From Sedimentisphaerales bacterium (GTDB lineage: Bacteria; Planctomycetota; Phycisphaerae; Sedimentisphaerales; Anaerohalosphaeraceae), in the NCBI GenBank assembly GCA_028282905.1, contig JANQGW010000164.1, forward strand, positions 1 through 40,591: a DNA stretch of 40,591 nucleotides, in the 5' to 3' direction. Made by a program: the position numbers and the translations under genes. Position 1 is the first letter of the stretch. The number at the start of each line of letters is the position of its first letter. The notes under the pieces are model-generated. The model saw only the letters and a program-made list of their open reading frames with translations, made no database searches and had not been told where the DNA came from. This document shows positions 1-10,160 of this stretch, one piece after another.

Positions 1-2987
1 AATGCATTTCCGGTTGGCCATGTGCTGTCATCATAACCTGGCTGCATCCAGCCGCTGCCCGGATCAACATTCGACTGGTCATACTTCCAGGAATCGGTCA
101 TATTGACAAGTGTCTCATTCGATATTTCGGTACCCGGTGCCAACAATTCATACTGAATTCCATTTGTAAACTTCACCCCAGTCAAATCCAGGTACTGGCT
201 GCCGATATTTTTCAACTCGATAAACTCAAGGTTCTGATCAGGATCGTCGGCAGGGTTAAACATCACTTCGGTAATGCGCAGAGACTGTTGTTGATCGCTC
301 GGATCGCCAGTATAAGTTTTTGACGCAACAGTCATATCGTTTGTATCTCGCAATGTCACTGTTTCACCCCAACTGGACAGATGGCCTTTATAAGCACCCT
401 GTACAAAATGACTCTCACCTCCGGTCGGACTTTGACTGCGATTACGCAACGCCACTACATTCGGCGAAACATAGAGATTGCTGCCGGCCGGAATCACCGT
501 ACCGGGCGCAAACGTGAAATCAACCGCATTGGTGAGTTTCCAGCCGGAGATATCGACGGCAAAACTGTTGGGATTGAGCAGTTCAATGTACTCTTCATCT
601 TGGTTAAATGATGCTGGATTGAACTCAACGGCCCCGATGTTAATCGTCGGAATGGTCGTCTGTGTCGCTGGAATCAGGCCTGTACCTAAAGGGCCATAAG
701 TGTCGAACAACTGTGTTCGCCGCGTCGGCAGCCAGACATCGAGAATCGTACTGACGCCATCGTCGATGTCACCGGTGCCCCATTTTGCATGGTCCAGATC
801 CGCATCACCGTGGATCTGTGATTTTAGGGTGTTAATCAGATTCTCAAAGTATCCGGTTGACGCCCCAAGATTCTGATCCATCAATGTACGGACACGTCGG
901 GCATACATCTGATAGGTACTGGGTGTTTCGAAGATGACTTCATTCAGGCAGTTTCGCGTACCAGAATTACCATTGCTCTGGGTATGCAAACTGTCACCAT
1001 ACAGCGGACTGTTATAGTTTTCCCAGGACAAAAAGCCGACACCGGTCGTCGGTGTGTCAGTGGCCATCGCCATCTCCATATCCCAGGGAATACGCCCCCA
1101 TTCACCGGTCGCCGGATCGCGATACACGTAGAAATTCTTCACCAGTCGGTCCACATTTAACAGAACCGTTTGTGCGGCCAACTCATTAATCACCTGCGGC
1201 AGGTTAACATTGTCATAGAGGTATGTCTCATGGTCCGGATTGGCAATACTGATTCCAGCCGTAAATGCTGCCAAGTCTGAAAAATCGCCATCCTTGGGTT
1301 GTATCTTCCTATAACTTGCCGAACTGGGATTGGGATCGAGAATATCACCGGGCGACGACTTGTAAAGGACACAGTCTTTGTCAAGTTTGTTACGCTTTAA
1401 GAATGTATCATCCACCTGTTCAACCAGCGAATACAGCCCGCAAAAATCACCATTCTGACGAAGGTGTATGTGTTTTGTATTTGACGCAGGAACTCCTGCA
1501 TCCTGCAGGAACTGAAATGCCGCGTTTTCACGCATATATGATGTGTTGTCGTTTTCATACGCCAGGCTGATCTCCAGCCAATGCGACTGCAGGTTGATCT
1601 CCTCGACAGCGGGAATTGATTCATCGTATTTGAAATAGTGCCCCGTATTGAATTCCAACTTGAACTTGTGTTTAGGCCAGTTAATGGTACTGGCGCCGCG
1701 AGCACGAACAAAGATATTGTCATAGAATCGACCGTTGAAATACAATGAGGCCCTTGTTCCGGATACCGTATTCGCCGCGACTGGGTCTTCGATAAACCAA
1801 TGCAGGGCGTCCAGCGAAGTGTTTATACCAGAATCAGCAAAAACAGTCCCCATGTACTTGGGACTGTCCAGCGGATCATGATATAATGGCCAGCGACTCT
1901 GAACGGCCTGGCTGTCATGTGCCTCAATGTACCAACGAATCATCTGACCGGGGCCGGAACTGTAAGGTGTTACCGTCGCCGTATAGATGCCGTCACCGGC
2001 AATCTCATCTCCGGCAGTCCCATCATCGGCCATAAATACCGCCGAATCATAGCTGTGCATGATGTTGTACATAAGGAAGACATGGCTAATCGGATTGGCC
2101 GTTGGTTTGACTTTCGCCGTAATCACAAACGGCTCGGTTATCGAGGGATTTTCAGGAGTAATCGTTATATCCGTAATAACCGGCCCAATATCCGGGGTTC
2201 CGCCTTGATTATGACTTCCGGGGGTTGGCTCGGGAAAATAATTCATCAGACAGTCATCCGAAGAGACTGGCCCATAGGAAACATCGGTAAACTGTGTCGG
2301 ATATTTCGGGGCATATTCATGTCTGTCCGCTTCGCCGGGAGGCACGATTGCAAGGTATTCGCCGTCACGGTCAAGGCTAAAGTTCGTATGCCAGTTGCCG
2401 CTATCGTCCCGGTATGGAAAATTCTCGAGATTCTCTTCAACTGTCTTGCCGCTTGCAAAAATGACCAGTGTCTGGCCGGGAACAATTACAATCCCTTCGG
2501 GGAACGGCCATTTTGTCAAATCATTTTTATTATCGGTCAAATGCCATCCATCCAATGTAACCGATACAGAGGAAATATTATATAACTCAATCCAGTCGGG
2601 ATACACGGTTAAACCATCAACCGTCGTTGAATAAGTGACGGCATTTGAAGCCATCAATTCACTGATAATAATGGGCGATTTTCGGGTCTGCCAGTCCCTG
2701 CCGATGATTGACAAATCGTCAAGATCATACCATCCGCTGCCATCCGGGTCCAGGTCATTAGCATCGGTGGTCATCCACCGTTCGGCGAAGCAGGCAAGAT
2801 CGGCCGAATTGACCTGGAAGTCGCCGTTCATATCGCCCGCAGGCGTAAAACAGCCCGCTGATGCAGCATAAGACGAAAAAATCCCCGCCAGAACAAGTAT
2901 CAGGCAAAAACGACGAACTATCCACTGCCTGTTCTGTTTTATAATCAAGGTGCTACAATATAATTGTTGCTTATTATTCATCCACAT
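1..2987 (-). CDS. Secreted CotH-kinase-like protein with dockerin-like and lamin-tail domains (partial, C-terminus off window)
   Basis: The minus frame stays open from an ATG at 2987 (AAGG 5-6 bases upstream) to the window edge, about 995 codons. It begins with a hydrophobic export segment (about 23-45). A dockerin-like calcium-loop pair follows (about 51-100, GDMNGDFQVNSADL), then a lamin-tail domain (about 105-240, SELMASNAV...DWIELYN). Next come an Ig-like segment and a CotH-kinase-like domain (about 395-735) with RARGAS near 428 and IPWDME near 634, which resembles the family's metal-binding WDxD site. Two more lamin-tail domains start near 782 and 900. CotH proteins are atypical kinases known to phosphorylate secreted proteins; activity here is inferred. 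The gene starts 29 bases after the 3017-8824 gene and is probably cotranscribed with it. Dockerin-like repeats near the N-terminus are common in Phycisphaerae surface proteins. The true C-terminus is not visible. Confidence 0.85.
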   Translation of the reverse strand, partial: MWMNNKQQLYCSTLIIKQNRQWIVRRFCLILVLAGIFSSYAASAGCFTPAGDMNGDFQVNSADLACFAERWMTTDANDLDPDGSGWYDLDDLSIIGRDWQTRKSPIIISELMASNAVTYSTTVDGLTVYPDWIELYNISSVSVTLDGWHLTDNKNDLTKWPFPEGIVIVPGQTLVIFASGKTVEENLENFPYRDDSGNWHTNFSLDRDGEYLAIVPPGEADRHEYAPKYPTQFTDVSYGPVSSDDCLMNYFPEPTPGSHNQGGTPDIGPVITDITITPENPSITEPFVITAKVKPTANPISHVFLMYNIMHSYDSAVFMADDGTAGDEIAGDGIYTATVTPYSSGPGQMIRWYIEAHDSQAVQSRWPLYHDPLDSPKYMGTVFADSGINTSLDALHWFIEDPVAANTVSGTRASLYFNGRFYDNIFVRARGASTINWPKHKFKLEFNTGHYFKYDESIPAVEEINLQSHWLEISLAYENDNTSYMRENAAFQFLQDAGVPASNTKHIHLRQNGDFCGLYSLVEQVDDTFLKRNKLDKDCVLYKSSPGDILDPNPSSASYRKIQPKDGDFSDLAAFTAGISIANPDHETYLYDNVNLPQVINELAAQTVLLNVDRLVKNFYVYRDPATGEWGRIPWDMEMAMATDTPTTGVGFLSWENYNSPLYGDSLHTQSNGNSGTRNCLNEVIFETPSTYQMYARRVRTLMDQNLGASTGYFENLINTLKSQIHGDADLDHAKWGTGDIDDGVSTILDVWLPTRRTQLFDTYGPLGTGLIPATQTTIPTINIGAVEFNPASFNQDEEYIELLNPNSFAVDISGWKLTNAVDFTFAPGTVIPAGSNLYVSPNVVALRNRSQSPTGGESHFVQGAYKGHLSSWGETVTLRDTNDMTVASKTYTGDPSDQQQSLRITEVMFNPADDPDQNLEFIELKNIGSQYLDLTGVKFTNGIQYELLAPGTEISNETLVNMTDSWKYDQSNVDPGSGWMQPGYDDSTWPTGNA

Positions 2988-3016
2988 AAACCCTTCAGCT
3001 TCTTAAAAGAATTGGA

Positions 3017-6000
3017 TTAGAACTCTGACTCCCACAGCCAATATTCCAATAAGGCGTATAAATCCTGCCAATCAATCACAGAATTATCTGAAACGATATT
3101 GCACAAATCATTCCACTGCCCACCGCCTTCCTGAGCCATCCATGCCGCCCCGAAGACCGCGACATCAACAAGGTTAACCTTTCCGTCAGCATCCATATCA
3201 GCTGGAGGAATCCATTCACTTCCGATCGTTGCCGCCGAAGCCTTAAAGTTGACCGGATTATTACTCGACCCTGCGGGGGTCACACGCTGCAGCGATTGTC
3301 CAGTGCCGTCGGCAGCCAAGTCCCATGGACCCTGATCAAAGTAAATGCTCTCATCCACGATAATCCAGGAGATATCATCTATAACATCATCAGGTGCCTG
3401 GGGCCTTTCCAGCGCGACACGCCCCGTCACATTTGAAAGATTGCCTGTAAACGGCCCAACAAGCGGAACGGTTACAGGACCGTAGTGACTCTCAAATAAC
3501 TGTTGATTCACGGCATTCGGCTCAAAGTCTGCGACAATTAAATAATCTTTTGCTCCTATTACCACTGCCTGATCAAAGGTATAGGTAATTTCGCCATCAA
3601 TCCGCCAACCGGTATTCGTCTCTGAGTCCCACAATTCCACATCTGTATCGGTATTGTTAAACAATTCGATATATTCTTTCTGCCCGGTCAGAGGATTGTA
3701 CATGATTTCTGTAATCATAATCTTGTTCTGCGGCTGACTGTTGGTCTCGTCAGGCGTCGGTAAAAGCTCATGCCAGTACGTCCCGCCATCTGGATATCGT
3801 CCAAACGTTCGCCCATTGGCCTGCCCTTTGAACCGAATACAATCAACGACCCGTCCATCACCTAAACCCGGCAAATATGACAGATACACTTGCTCGCCGG
3901 CTTTATTCAGGCCGAACCCTTGCGTGATGGGATTATGAAATCCTGTGATCTCGTCAAAGCTGACATAGCTATAGGCGGGAATCTGTGTCTGTGGGATTGC
4001 CCATTTATCCAGTACCGCCTTGTCATCACTAAGAAACCATTGGCCTGCGGTCAATGTAATGGTCGAGTCGGTAGTGTTATAAAGTTCGATCCAGTCATTG
4101 GAATCGTGATCCGGATAAGCCGGGTTGTTTAAATCCGTATGAGCAGCCAGTTCATTCATGACAACCGTCGCGTCAACCGGCAATTCTCCTGTCCCCGGCG
4201 TTCCGTTGATGACCTGCCCAGCGGTCCAGTTATCTCCATAATCCAACGAACCGGCCGAAGCGTCGTCCAGAAACTCCGACTTCGGAACCAGTGAATGCCC
4301 TGCACCATCCGCAGCCAACGGCCATCCCCGGCCGTCCGAATACGCAAACGACAGGATTTCCGCATTCCACTGGCCTTGCATACGAATTTTTTCGCCGTCA
4401 TTGGAAAGCTTGCCGCTGTATTCACCGGCAATAGTCATTCCTGCGGTATTGTACCTTGAAGAAAAACTCAACAAATCCTTCACAATAACAACAACCTGCC
4501 CCGGCCCCATCGAGGTCACGCCGCTGTCTGCAAACGAAAATGTAATCCCATCCGTAAACACTACGTGCGTCAGATCGAGTGTCTCGGTTCCGGTATTGGA
4601 CAATTCAATAAATTCGAAATCGCTCCCGCCCACCGGATCGTACATCAGTTCGGTAATCCGCAGATGCTGGCGCAGCGGACGTTCTGTGAACGTACTGGTA
4701 ACGGTAATGGTATCGGCAAATAACAATTCACCCTGAAAACCATATGCCTCAAAAACCAGATGATTAACACCGGGATCAACCGGCACATTGGCCTGCCAGA
4801 AAAACTTTTGACTTGTTCCAGATCCTGTACTCGACCACGACAATTCCAACGGGTCACTTCGACCATCAATATACACTTCACGCACATCCACCCAGGCCTG
4901 TCCGTTGATCACTGCAACACTGTCGTCAACGGTCATATCCGAATCGGTAATCTCAAACGGCACTGCCGGAGTCGGCAATTGACTCAGGGCATACTGACCG
5001 CGGTTTTGGATGTAGCCTGACCGCCCGGTAAAATCCTGACCCGGGAGCAGACTGCTGTAATGCGCCAGCCAGTCATTCATATAGGTCGTATTGAATGTAT
5101 GCGTCACCAGATCCCGCAAATGTCCGTAATACAGCCGCTTGCAGCCAGGACGATATTCGATAATTCTGCCGAGATTAAAGCTGGTATTCCACAGAGCTGA
5201 ATTCCAACCACGGTAAAAGACAAAATCCATGTCCCACGGCAGCGAGACAGTAGGACCGCCGCCTTCCGGGACATAAACCGCAAGATTATGGTTCAGGTTA
5301 TCCATATAGGTGTCGGCAATACCGCAAAGACGCTGAAGGGCAAAACACCGCATCCACTGATCGACATCCATAACCTGCCGAAGTTCCTGTTCGGTCGGCA
5401 CAGTCGGCCCCATCGTTTGACAAAGCTCAATAATCCCGCTGTAATCATCCTCCCGTCGGTTGTTTTCAATCTGCCATGTCGAGCGGTACATTTCTTTATC
5501 GTTACCTAAATCGGTAAAGTCAGTCTGTGCAAAACTGGTCCCGCTGGTAATCTTCAGGCTTTCCGGATTACCATCCACCGTTTGTCGTGGATAGTAGATC
5601 GTATCGAACTCAAAGACAGTCCCGTCTTCACCGTCCGGCCATTGCGACTCAACAAATACCGAACTGTAACGAGCCATCTGGAGAATTGCCGTCTGGCTCA
5701 AATCACTGCGAGGGGCATCAAAATAGATCAGGTCGTCATACATGCAGGGAATCCCCGCAGCATTGAACATGTGTTTGACATAAATCTCATCCTGGCCTCG
5801 ATTGACCGGAGAACGCCCCGAACGGTCCACCGCCACCGAGGGATGAACTCCGCGATACAGTTGGTCCGCCGGAAATTGAATATTGAATCCCACACCATCA
5901 ACTGTCGGTCGCCCTGCCGGACTGCCCTTGAAGCGCACCTGAACATCATAATAGACATCTTTTCCGTCACAGATGACCGTCCCCCCTTTCCGGTCATTGC

Positions 6001-8824
6001 TCATCACTTCGGTGGGCTGGAACATGAAGTTAACGTCCGCTTCCGTCATGATGAGCTTGAAATTGTGCAATGGATCACTCGGCTGCGTTCCATTAATCAC
6101 CTTATAAAGCGCCCGGGACGCCGGCCCTTCCGCCGGACACATTGATGTCGCTGTCATCGTATCCTGAGCCTCGACATAAAACTGGACAACTGAGTTCGCC
6201 GATTGAGCCGGAATGGTACCAAGACACTGTCCATTTCCCTGATTCGTCATCGTCGTGCTGTTCCAACTGCTCCCGTTCACCGACCACCACACAACACAGG
6301 AATCAACCGAGTCTTTATCATACGCCTGAACCGTAATCTGCACCGGATCGCTGCTGGTCGGCACCAACGGAGAATGTGACAATTCACTCAGGGTGGGACC
6401 ACTGTTGGCTTCATAACAAGAATTCTGCTGCCCCGGCGTGCCGTTCAGCGAAGGAACATCAAGCCGTATGGTTTTTGCCAGCCGCGCAAAATACAGACGC
6501 ACATTGAGTTGATTCGAACCAGACTGCCACTTGGCTCGGAAGGATATTTCATATTCCTGACCGTCCATAACGGTCTCACTATTGCCGTAGGTTGTCTCGA
6601 TATGATTTAGATAACTTTCAGTCGGTCCGGTGGCAGCCAGACGCAGGACATGATTGGATGGATCGTTTTCATCAACGATTACCTCACTATGCCGATGGTT
6701 GCCGCAGAATCGCCACGCATCATCACCGCTCTCAAAATCACCGTTCTGCATAAACTGACGAGCCGCCCCATCAGGATACTCGACCACACTGATATCATCC
6801 AGCAGAACCTCTCCGCTTTCGAGCATCCCAATGACCAGTTCATTCCAGAAATTCGGCTGGAATGATTGACTCGCATACCCACGCCAGATAAATGTCTGCC
6901 ATTGACTCTTGACCACCTCGTCGCTGGCAGCCCAGGCTTGAGCATGCGCATTATCCGCCCAGGGATTGCGTAATTCGAGAGAACTGCCGTACCCGTCAGC
7001 GTCATCGGGCCACGGAGCCTCGTCATGATATGTCACATAATCGACCGGGTTGCCGGCTGAATCCTTCAGTACAATTCGATCACTTTGTTTGGATAGGCTT
7101 TTTGAGAAATCACCGGTGATGTTACTCACAAAAAGATAGGTCTGCCGCATTGCATCAGCGTCTTCAGCAATAACCAGATAATCACCGGCTTCCATCATAG
7201 TTCCCGGCGGAAATTCATATTCAATCCCCTCGGAAATCTTCCATCCGCTCAGATCGACTGTCTGGCTGCTGCGATTATATAACTCTATCCATGACAATCC
7301 TGACGGACTGTGATACATAATCTCATTAATGACGATCTGATCGTTAAAAATGAAACTGTTGGCACTGCCTAAAGTCTCAGCCGAGGGATATAACCAATCT
7401 CCGGTTCCGTCAGGCGACCTTCCAATTAAGCTGTTTTTTACCACTGCGGCGTCAAATACGGCATCGCCTGTTGGCGAATAAAGAAAAAGACGATCTTCGT
7501 AAGCCGGACGGAAGCCCATGGCATTTTCGTCAATCATCAAAAAAGCCCCCGGTGCAAGTGTGCCGTTCGGTATAATGTAGTCAGCCGTAACCGTTCCCCT
7601 ACAGGCAATAGTACACCCCGAAAGGTCAACAGGCTCCGTTCCGTTATTCAATAACTCCAAGGCAAATGTTGGTGCGGACACCGGGCGAATTTCATTGAAT
7701 CGTACCTTCCAGTCATGGCTGTTGACAGTGGTTACTGTATCCGCGGATAACCGGGGCAAAATAAGAAAATCAGAGCTGTCAATCGTACGATTAAGCCCGT
7801 GAATCGCTAACACATTTGTGCCATTCTGTAACAAATGGATACTGCCGGTCAAATCGATTTGCTCGAACGCGACGGCTTCGTGACTGGCAGTCGCCGGGAC
7901 GTTCCAACCAACAGGAGCCGTCGGAGCGTTAACGGAGGCAACTTCCTGACCATTCAAATAAGCAACAAAACCGTCATCGTACCTGATCTGCAGCCATAAT
8001 CTGTCTATATCATTGACAGTGTTAACCGTAAAAGCAAACCGACCAAAACAGCTAAAACGCTGATTATACATTTGTGACTCGACATCCAGTCCAATCAATG
8101 GCGTGTAATCTTCGGTAATCGAACGTTCATAGCCAACCCCTGACGTTCCGTTACTCCACTCTGAATCATCAAACGCGATATTGGTCCAGGTCAAGCCCAA
8201 CGAATCATCGGATGGGATAAATGCCTTAGTCGCCGCGCCGTCATCGAGCAGTGTAATCGACTGCTGAATCTGGCCCGCAGGGAAATTTTCACTGCCGGGA
8301 CTTCCCCCGGTCAGAATATCGGCTTTCCAATTCGCAGGATCACCCGTAGCCAACCGGCAATTCATCTTTGCCAGCGAGACACCCGACCCATCCGCCGCCA
8401 CGGGCCAAGCCCCTTCGTCGTTATAGTCCAGCAAATCCATCACACGCCGACTGTTATTTCTCAGACGAATAATTTCCCCGCCATTGGAGAGGTTTCCGGA
8501 AAACGGCCCCAGCGCACCGGTATACCCCGTTGCGGATTGAAGAGCAGAGGGATTTCGGGCAATGACAAGATATCCCCCTCCATAAATGACTGTTCCCTTG
8601 GGAAAAGCGTAATCGATTCCTCCGGTAATCTCCCAGCCGGTCAAATCGATATTATAAGACATCTGGTTGTAGAGTTCGATCCATTCCAGAGTATCGTCAG
8701 CCTGATTTGCGGGATGGTACATGATTTCATTGAAAACAACCACACTGTCAGCCCTTACTGCTGCGATGCTAAGAATTTGCATAACCACCAGACAGGACAT
8801 ATTGAACCGATTGAGTTTCCACAT
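3017..8824 (-). CDS. Giant secreted lamin-tail/CotH-kinase-like protein with C-terminal dockerin-like repeat
   Basis: The product is 1935 residues. The start at 8824 is supported by AGGAG 8 bases upstream and a signal peptide (1-25, ending AVRA). Lamin-tail domains, each with an N-E-I-M-Y / W-I-E-L-Y-N type core, are seen at about 26-175, 372-480, 496-620, 1385-1545, 1553-1690 and 1702-1860. A galactose-binding-like jelly roll lies at about 188-362 and another beta domain at about 640-800. The CotH-kinase-like region (about 915-1260) has VRFKGS (963-968) and LPWDMDF (1195-1201). A dockerin-like pair (ADMDADGKVNLVDVAVF and a degenerate second loop) closes the protein at about 1875-1932. It is probably a cell-surface or extracellular protein; phosphotransfer activity is inferred from family resemblance only. 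It is first in an operon with the partial CotH gene to its left and has its own promoter and operator near 8893-8939. Confidence 0.87.
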   Translation of the reverse strand: MWKLNRFNMSCLVVMQILSIAAVRADSVVVFNEIMYHPANQADDTLEWIELYNQMSYNIDLTGWEITGGIDYAFPKGTVIYGGGYLVIARNPSALQSATGYTGALGPFSGNLSNGGEIIRLRNNSRRVMDLLDYNDEGAWPVAADGSGVSLAKMNCRLATGDPANWKADILTGGSPGSENFPAGQIQQSITLLDDGAATKAFIPSDDSLGLTWTNIAFDDSEWSNGTSGVGYERSITEDYTPLIGLDVESQMYNQRFSCFGRFAFTVNTVNDIDRLWLQIRYDDGFVAYLNGQEVASVNAPTAPVGWNVPATASHEAVAFEQIDLTGSIHLLQNGTNVLAIHGLNRTIDSSDFLILPRLSADTVTTVNSHDWKVRFNEIRPVSAPTFALELLNNGTEPVDLSGCTIACRGTVTADYIIPNGTLAPGAFLMIDENAMGFRPAYEDRLFLYSPTGDAVFDAAVVKNSLIGRSPDGTGDWLYPSAETLGSANSFIFNDQIVINEIMYHSPSGLSWIELYNRSSQTVDLSGWKISEGIEYEFPPGTMMEAGDYLVIAEDADAMRQTYLFVSNITGDFSKSLSKQSDRIVLKDSAGNPVDYVTYHDEAPWPDDADGYGSSLELRNPWADNAHAQAWAASDEVVKSQWQTFIWRGYASQSFQPNFWNELVIGMLESGEVLLDDISVVEYPDGAARQFMQNGDFESGDDAWRFCGNHRHSEVIVDENDPSNHVLRLAATGPTESYLNHIETTYGNSETVMDGQEYEISFRAKWQSGSNQLNVRLYFARLAKTIRLDVPSLNGTPGQQNSCYEANSGPTLSELSHSPLVPTSSDPVQITVQAYDKDSVDSCVVWWSVNGSSWNSTTMTNQGNGQCLGTIPAQSANSVVQFYVEAQDTMTATSMCPAEGPASRALYKVINGTQPSDPLHNFKLIMTEADVNFMFQPTEVMSNDRKGGTVICDGKDVYYDVQVRFKGSPAGRPTVDGVGFNIQFPADQLYRGVHPSVAVDRSGRSPVNRGQDEIYVKHMFNAAGIPCMYDDLIYFDAPRSDLSQTAILQMARYSSVFVESQWPDGEDGTVFEFDTIYYPRQTVDGNPESLKITSGTSFAQTDFTDLGNDKEMYRSTWQIENNRREDDYSGIIELCQTMGPTVPTEQELRQVMDVDQWMRCFALQRLCGIADTYMDNLNHNLAVYVPEGGGPTVSLPWDMDFVFYRGWNSALWNTSFNLGRIIEYRPGCKRLYYGHLRDLVTHTFNTTYMNDWLAHYSSLLPGQDFTGRSGYIQNRGQYALSQLPTPAVPFEITDSDMTVDDSVAVINGQAWVDVREVYIDGRSDPLELSWSSTGSGTSQKFFWQANVPVDPGVNHLVFEAYGFQGELLFADTITVTSTFTERPLRQHLRITELMYDPVGGSDFEFIELSNTGTETLDLTHVVFTDGITFSFADSGVTSMGPGQVVVIVKDLLSFSSRYNTAGMTIAGEYSGKLSNDGEKIRMQGQWNAEILSFAYSDGRGWPLAADGAGHSLVPKSEFLDDASAGSLDYGDNWTAGQVINGTPGTGELPVDATVVMNELAAHTDLNNPAYPDHDSNDWIELYNTTDSTITLTAGQWFLSDDKAVLDKWAIPQTQIPAYSYVSFDEITGFHNPITQGFGLNKAGEQVYLSYLPGLGDGRVVDCIRFKGQANGRTFGRYPDGGTYWHELLPTPDETNSQPQNKIMITEIMYNPLTGQKEYIELFNNTDTDVELWDSETNTGWRIDGEITYTFDQAVVIGAKDYLIVADFEPNAVNQQLFESHYGPVTVPLVGPFTGNLSNVTGRVALERPQAPDDVIDDISWIIVDESIYFDQGPWDLAADGTGQSLQRVTPAGSSNNPVNFKASAATIGSEWIPPADMDADGKVNLVDVAVFGAAWMAQEGGGQWNDLCNIVSDNSVIDWQDLYALLEYWLWESEF

Positions 8825-8892
8825 ACGCTTTACTCCTGATTTTGCCTTTGAATCACAGCTACCTAAACAATGAAAAGACCGCCAAACCCCAA

Positions 8893-8910
8893 TAATAACA
8901 CGTGGTATCT
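8893..8910 (-). promoter_or_regulatory. Palindromic operator, copy 1
   Basis: The minus strand reads AGATACCACGTGTTATTA, matching 16 of 18 positions of the consensus ARATACCACGTGTTATCT built from the four copies in this window. The centre CACGTG is self-complementary, as for a dimeric repressor of LacI or GntR type. It directly abuts the -10 box of the promoter at 8911-8939 and covers the expected start site, so repression is the simplest reading. No regulator gene of that type is in the window. Confidence 0.65.
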
Positions 8911-8939
8911 ATTTTAACGTTTTTAATCTCTCAAGTCAA
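8911..8939 (-). promoter_or_regulatory. Sigma-70-like promoter of the CotH/lamin-tail operon
   Basis: On the minus strand, TTGACT (8934-8939) and TAAAAT (8911-8916) are separated by exactly 17 bases. The expected start site, near 8904, falls inside the palindromic operator at 8893-8910. This would leave a leader of about 80 bases before the ATG at 8824. The call rests on sequence match alone. Confidence 0.7.
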
Positions 8940-9037
8940 CCTATTACCCAAAAATGCTCCTAAGTCATTCTATCGAAGTGAGTTAACGGTTTTCTTGTGG
9001 AATTTTTCATGCTCGTTTCTCAAAAAACCACTTATCG

Positions 9038-10048
9038 TTACACTGTTTTGAAAGTGTCAAAAGCCTGAAAGACTGCCTGAACATTTTCCGGCTTTGCGCC
9101 GGGACCGAATTCAAGTTGAGCTATGGCCCCGCCGTTTTGATAAAAACAATGACAGAATTTTTCCGCGGCAGCAGCAAGTTCCGCCGGCGATCCGTTAGGC
9201 AACAGATGCTGGCGGTCAATCTCGCCCCAGAAAGTGATTTTGCCCTTGAATTGTTCGCTCAGTTCATCTAATCCCATGCAGAAGACCTGGCTGTTGAGAG
9301 CATCCAGACCAATCTCAATCAAATCTGGGATAATATCCATGATATAACCGTCTGAATGCATAAAAGTCTTTTTGCCGAAGGCTTTAGCGAGGTCAATGTA
9401 GTCCTTGTAGAGCGGCTTGAAGATTCTCCGCCACATGTCCGGTGAGATCAGCAAAGACCGTTGAGCCCCCCAATCATCAATAAACGTCAGACCGTCAACA
9501 TCCGTTTGCGCCCAGACTTCCAGTTCCTTCAGGTTAAACTGATGAAGCCGGTCGAGTACCGTAAATATTTCAGGCCGTTCCAGTGCCAGATCCATCATGA
9601 CATTTTCAGTGCCGCGAAGAAACTGAAGTCTTTCAAAGGGACGGGGATAACAGGCCGACAGAACAAATTTGTCTGTATTATTACAGAAGTCGTTAACCTG
9701 CTGAACATCCACGCTCAACGCTTCGATTGGTTCGCGCATCTTATCGAGATCCTGCCAGGTTTGAATGAGAGGAACTTTAACTTCACCGATAATGCCATCC
9801 TGGGCATTATCAAACACACAGCCCCATTCATCAATGTAGGTCCCGATCTTGTATTGCTGGCCCTGTGTCTTCAAAGATGTTTTCAGCAGCATCGGGGCCG
9901 CCGTAATATCATCCGGAAACTGCTGCTGAATCCTCTTTAACTGCTTCGGGTATGTGATATTCGCCCACGGAAGCAGCCACAGATGCCGTGGAAGTCGTGC
10001 AGGAGAGTCAAAATTTAACGTTCTATAAACCAGTTCGCGAGAGTTCAT
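9038..10048 (-). CDS. URO-D (uroporphyrinogen decarboxylase)-family protein, H-x-D type
   Basis: This 336-residue cytoplasmic TIM-barrel protein belongs to the family that includes HemE and the cobalamin methyltransferases MtaA, MtbA and CmuA. It opens with the family-typical MNSRELVYRTLNFDSPARLP. Its C-terminal half has ISPDMWRRIFKPLYKDYI (201-218) and FMHSDG (229-234) before DLIEIGLDALN. The H-x-C metal motif of the methyltransferases is changed to H231-S-D233 here. It is unlikely to be the haem enzyme, because it sits at the end of a glycan-degradation gene set and three relatives occur in the other sugar loci. The start has AAGGA 9 bases upstream. The substrate is unknown; methyl transfer to or from a sugar derivative is only a hypothesis. 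Confidence 0.85.
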   Translation of the reverse strand: MNSRELVYRTLNFDSPARLPRHLWLLPWANITYPKQLKRIQQQFPDDITAAPMLLKTSLKTQGQQYKIGTYIDEWGCVFDNAQDGIIGEVKVPLIQTWQDLDKMREPIEALSVDVQQVNDFCNNTDKFVLSACYPRPFERLQFLRGTENVMMDLALERPEIFTVLDRLHQFNLKELEVWAQTDVDGLTFIDDWGAQRSLLISPDMWRRIFKPLYKDYIDLAKAFGKKTFMHSDGYIMDIIPDLIEIGLDALNSQVFCMGLDELSEQFKGKITFWGEIDRQHLLPNGSPAELAAAAEKFCHCFYQNGGAIAQLEFGPGAKPENVQAVFQAFDTFKTV

Positions 10049-10143
10049 CTATTCAATTCCTTACTTTTTGATTCCTTATCAAAGACAGGTGGGTAATCGG
10101 CACCCCATATTTTGTCAGTACAGTCTTTGAGCAGTCGTAACAT
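10045..10143 (-). CDS. Possible small ORF overlapping the URO-D start (32 aa)
   Basis: In the 112-base gap between the GH42-like gene and the URO-D gene there is an ATG-to-TGA frame of 32 codons. It reads in part KDCTDKIWGADYPPVFDKES. Its TGA overlaps the URO-D ATG as ATGA, an arrangement typical of translational coupling. No good ribosome binding site precedes its ATG and I recognise no homology. It could be a coupling leader, a remnant of a gene or chance. Confidence 0.22.
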   Translation of the reverse strand: MLRLLKDCTDKIWGADYPPVFDKESKSKELNR

Positions 10144-10160
10144 TACGATTATCAATTTCT

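Noticed and set aside
5582..6145. Long plus-strand frames inside the giant lamin-tail gene, and similar ones elsewhere
   Set aside because: They are antisense shadows of convincing coding sequence, without domain features or ribosome binding sites.
9038..10048. Annotation as haem-biosynthetic HemE
   Set aside because: The family is right, but the neighbours are glycan genes, the metal-site motif is unlike that expected, and several divergent relatives occur in the window.
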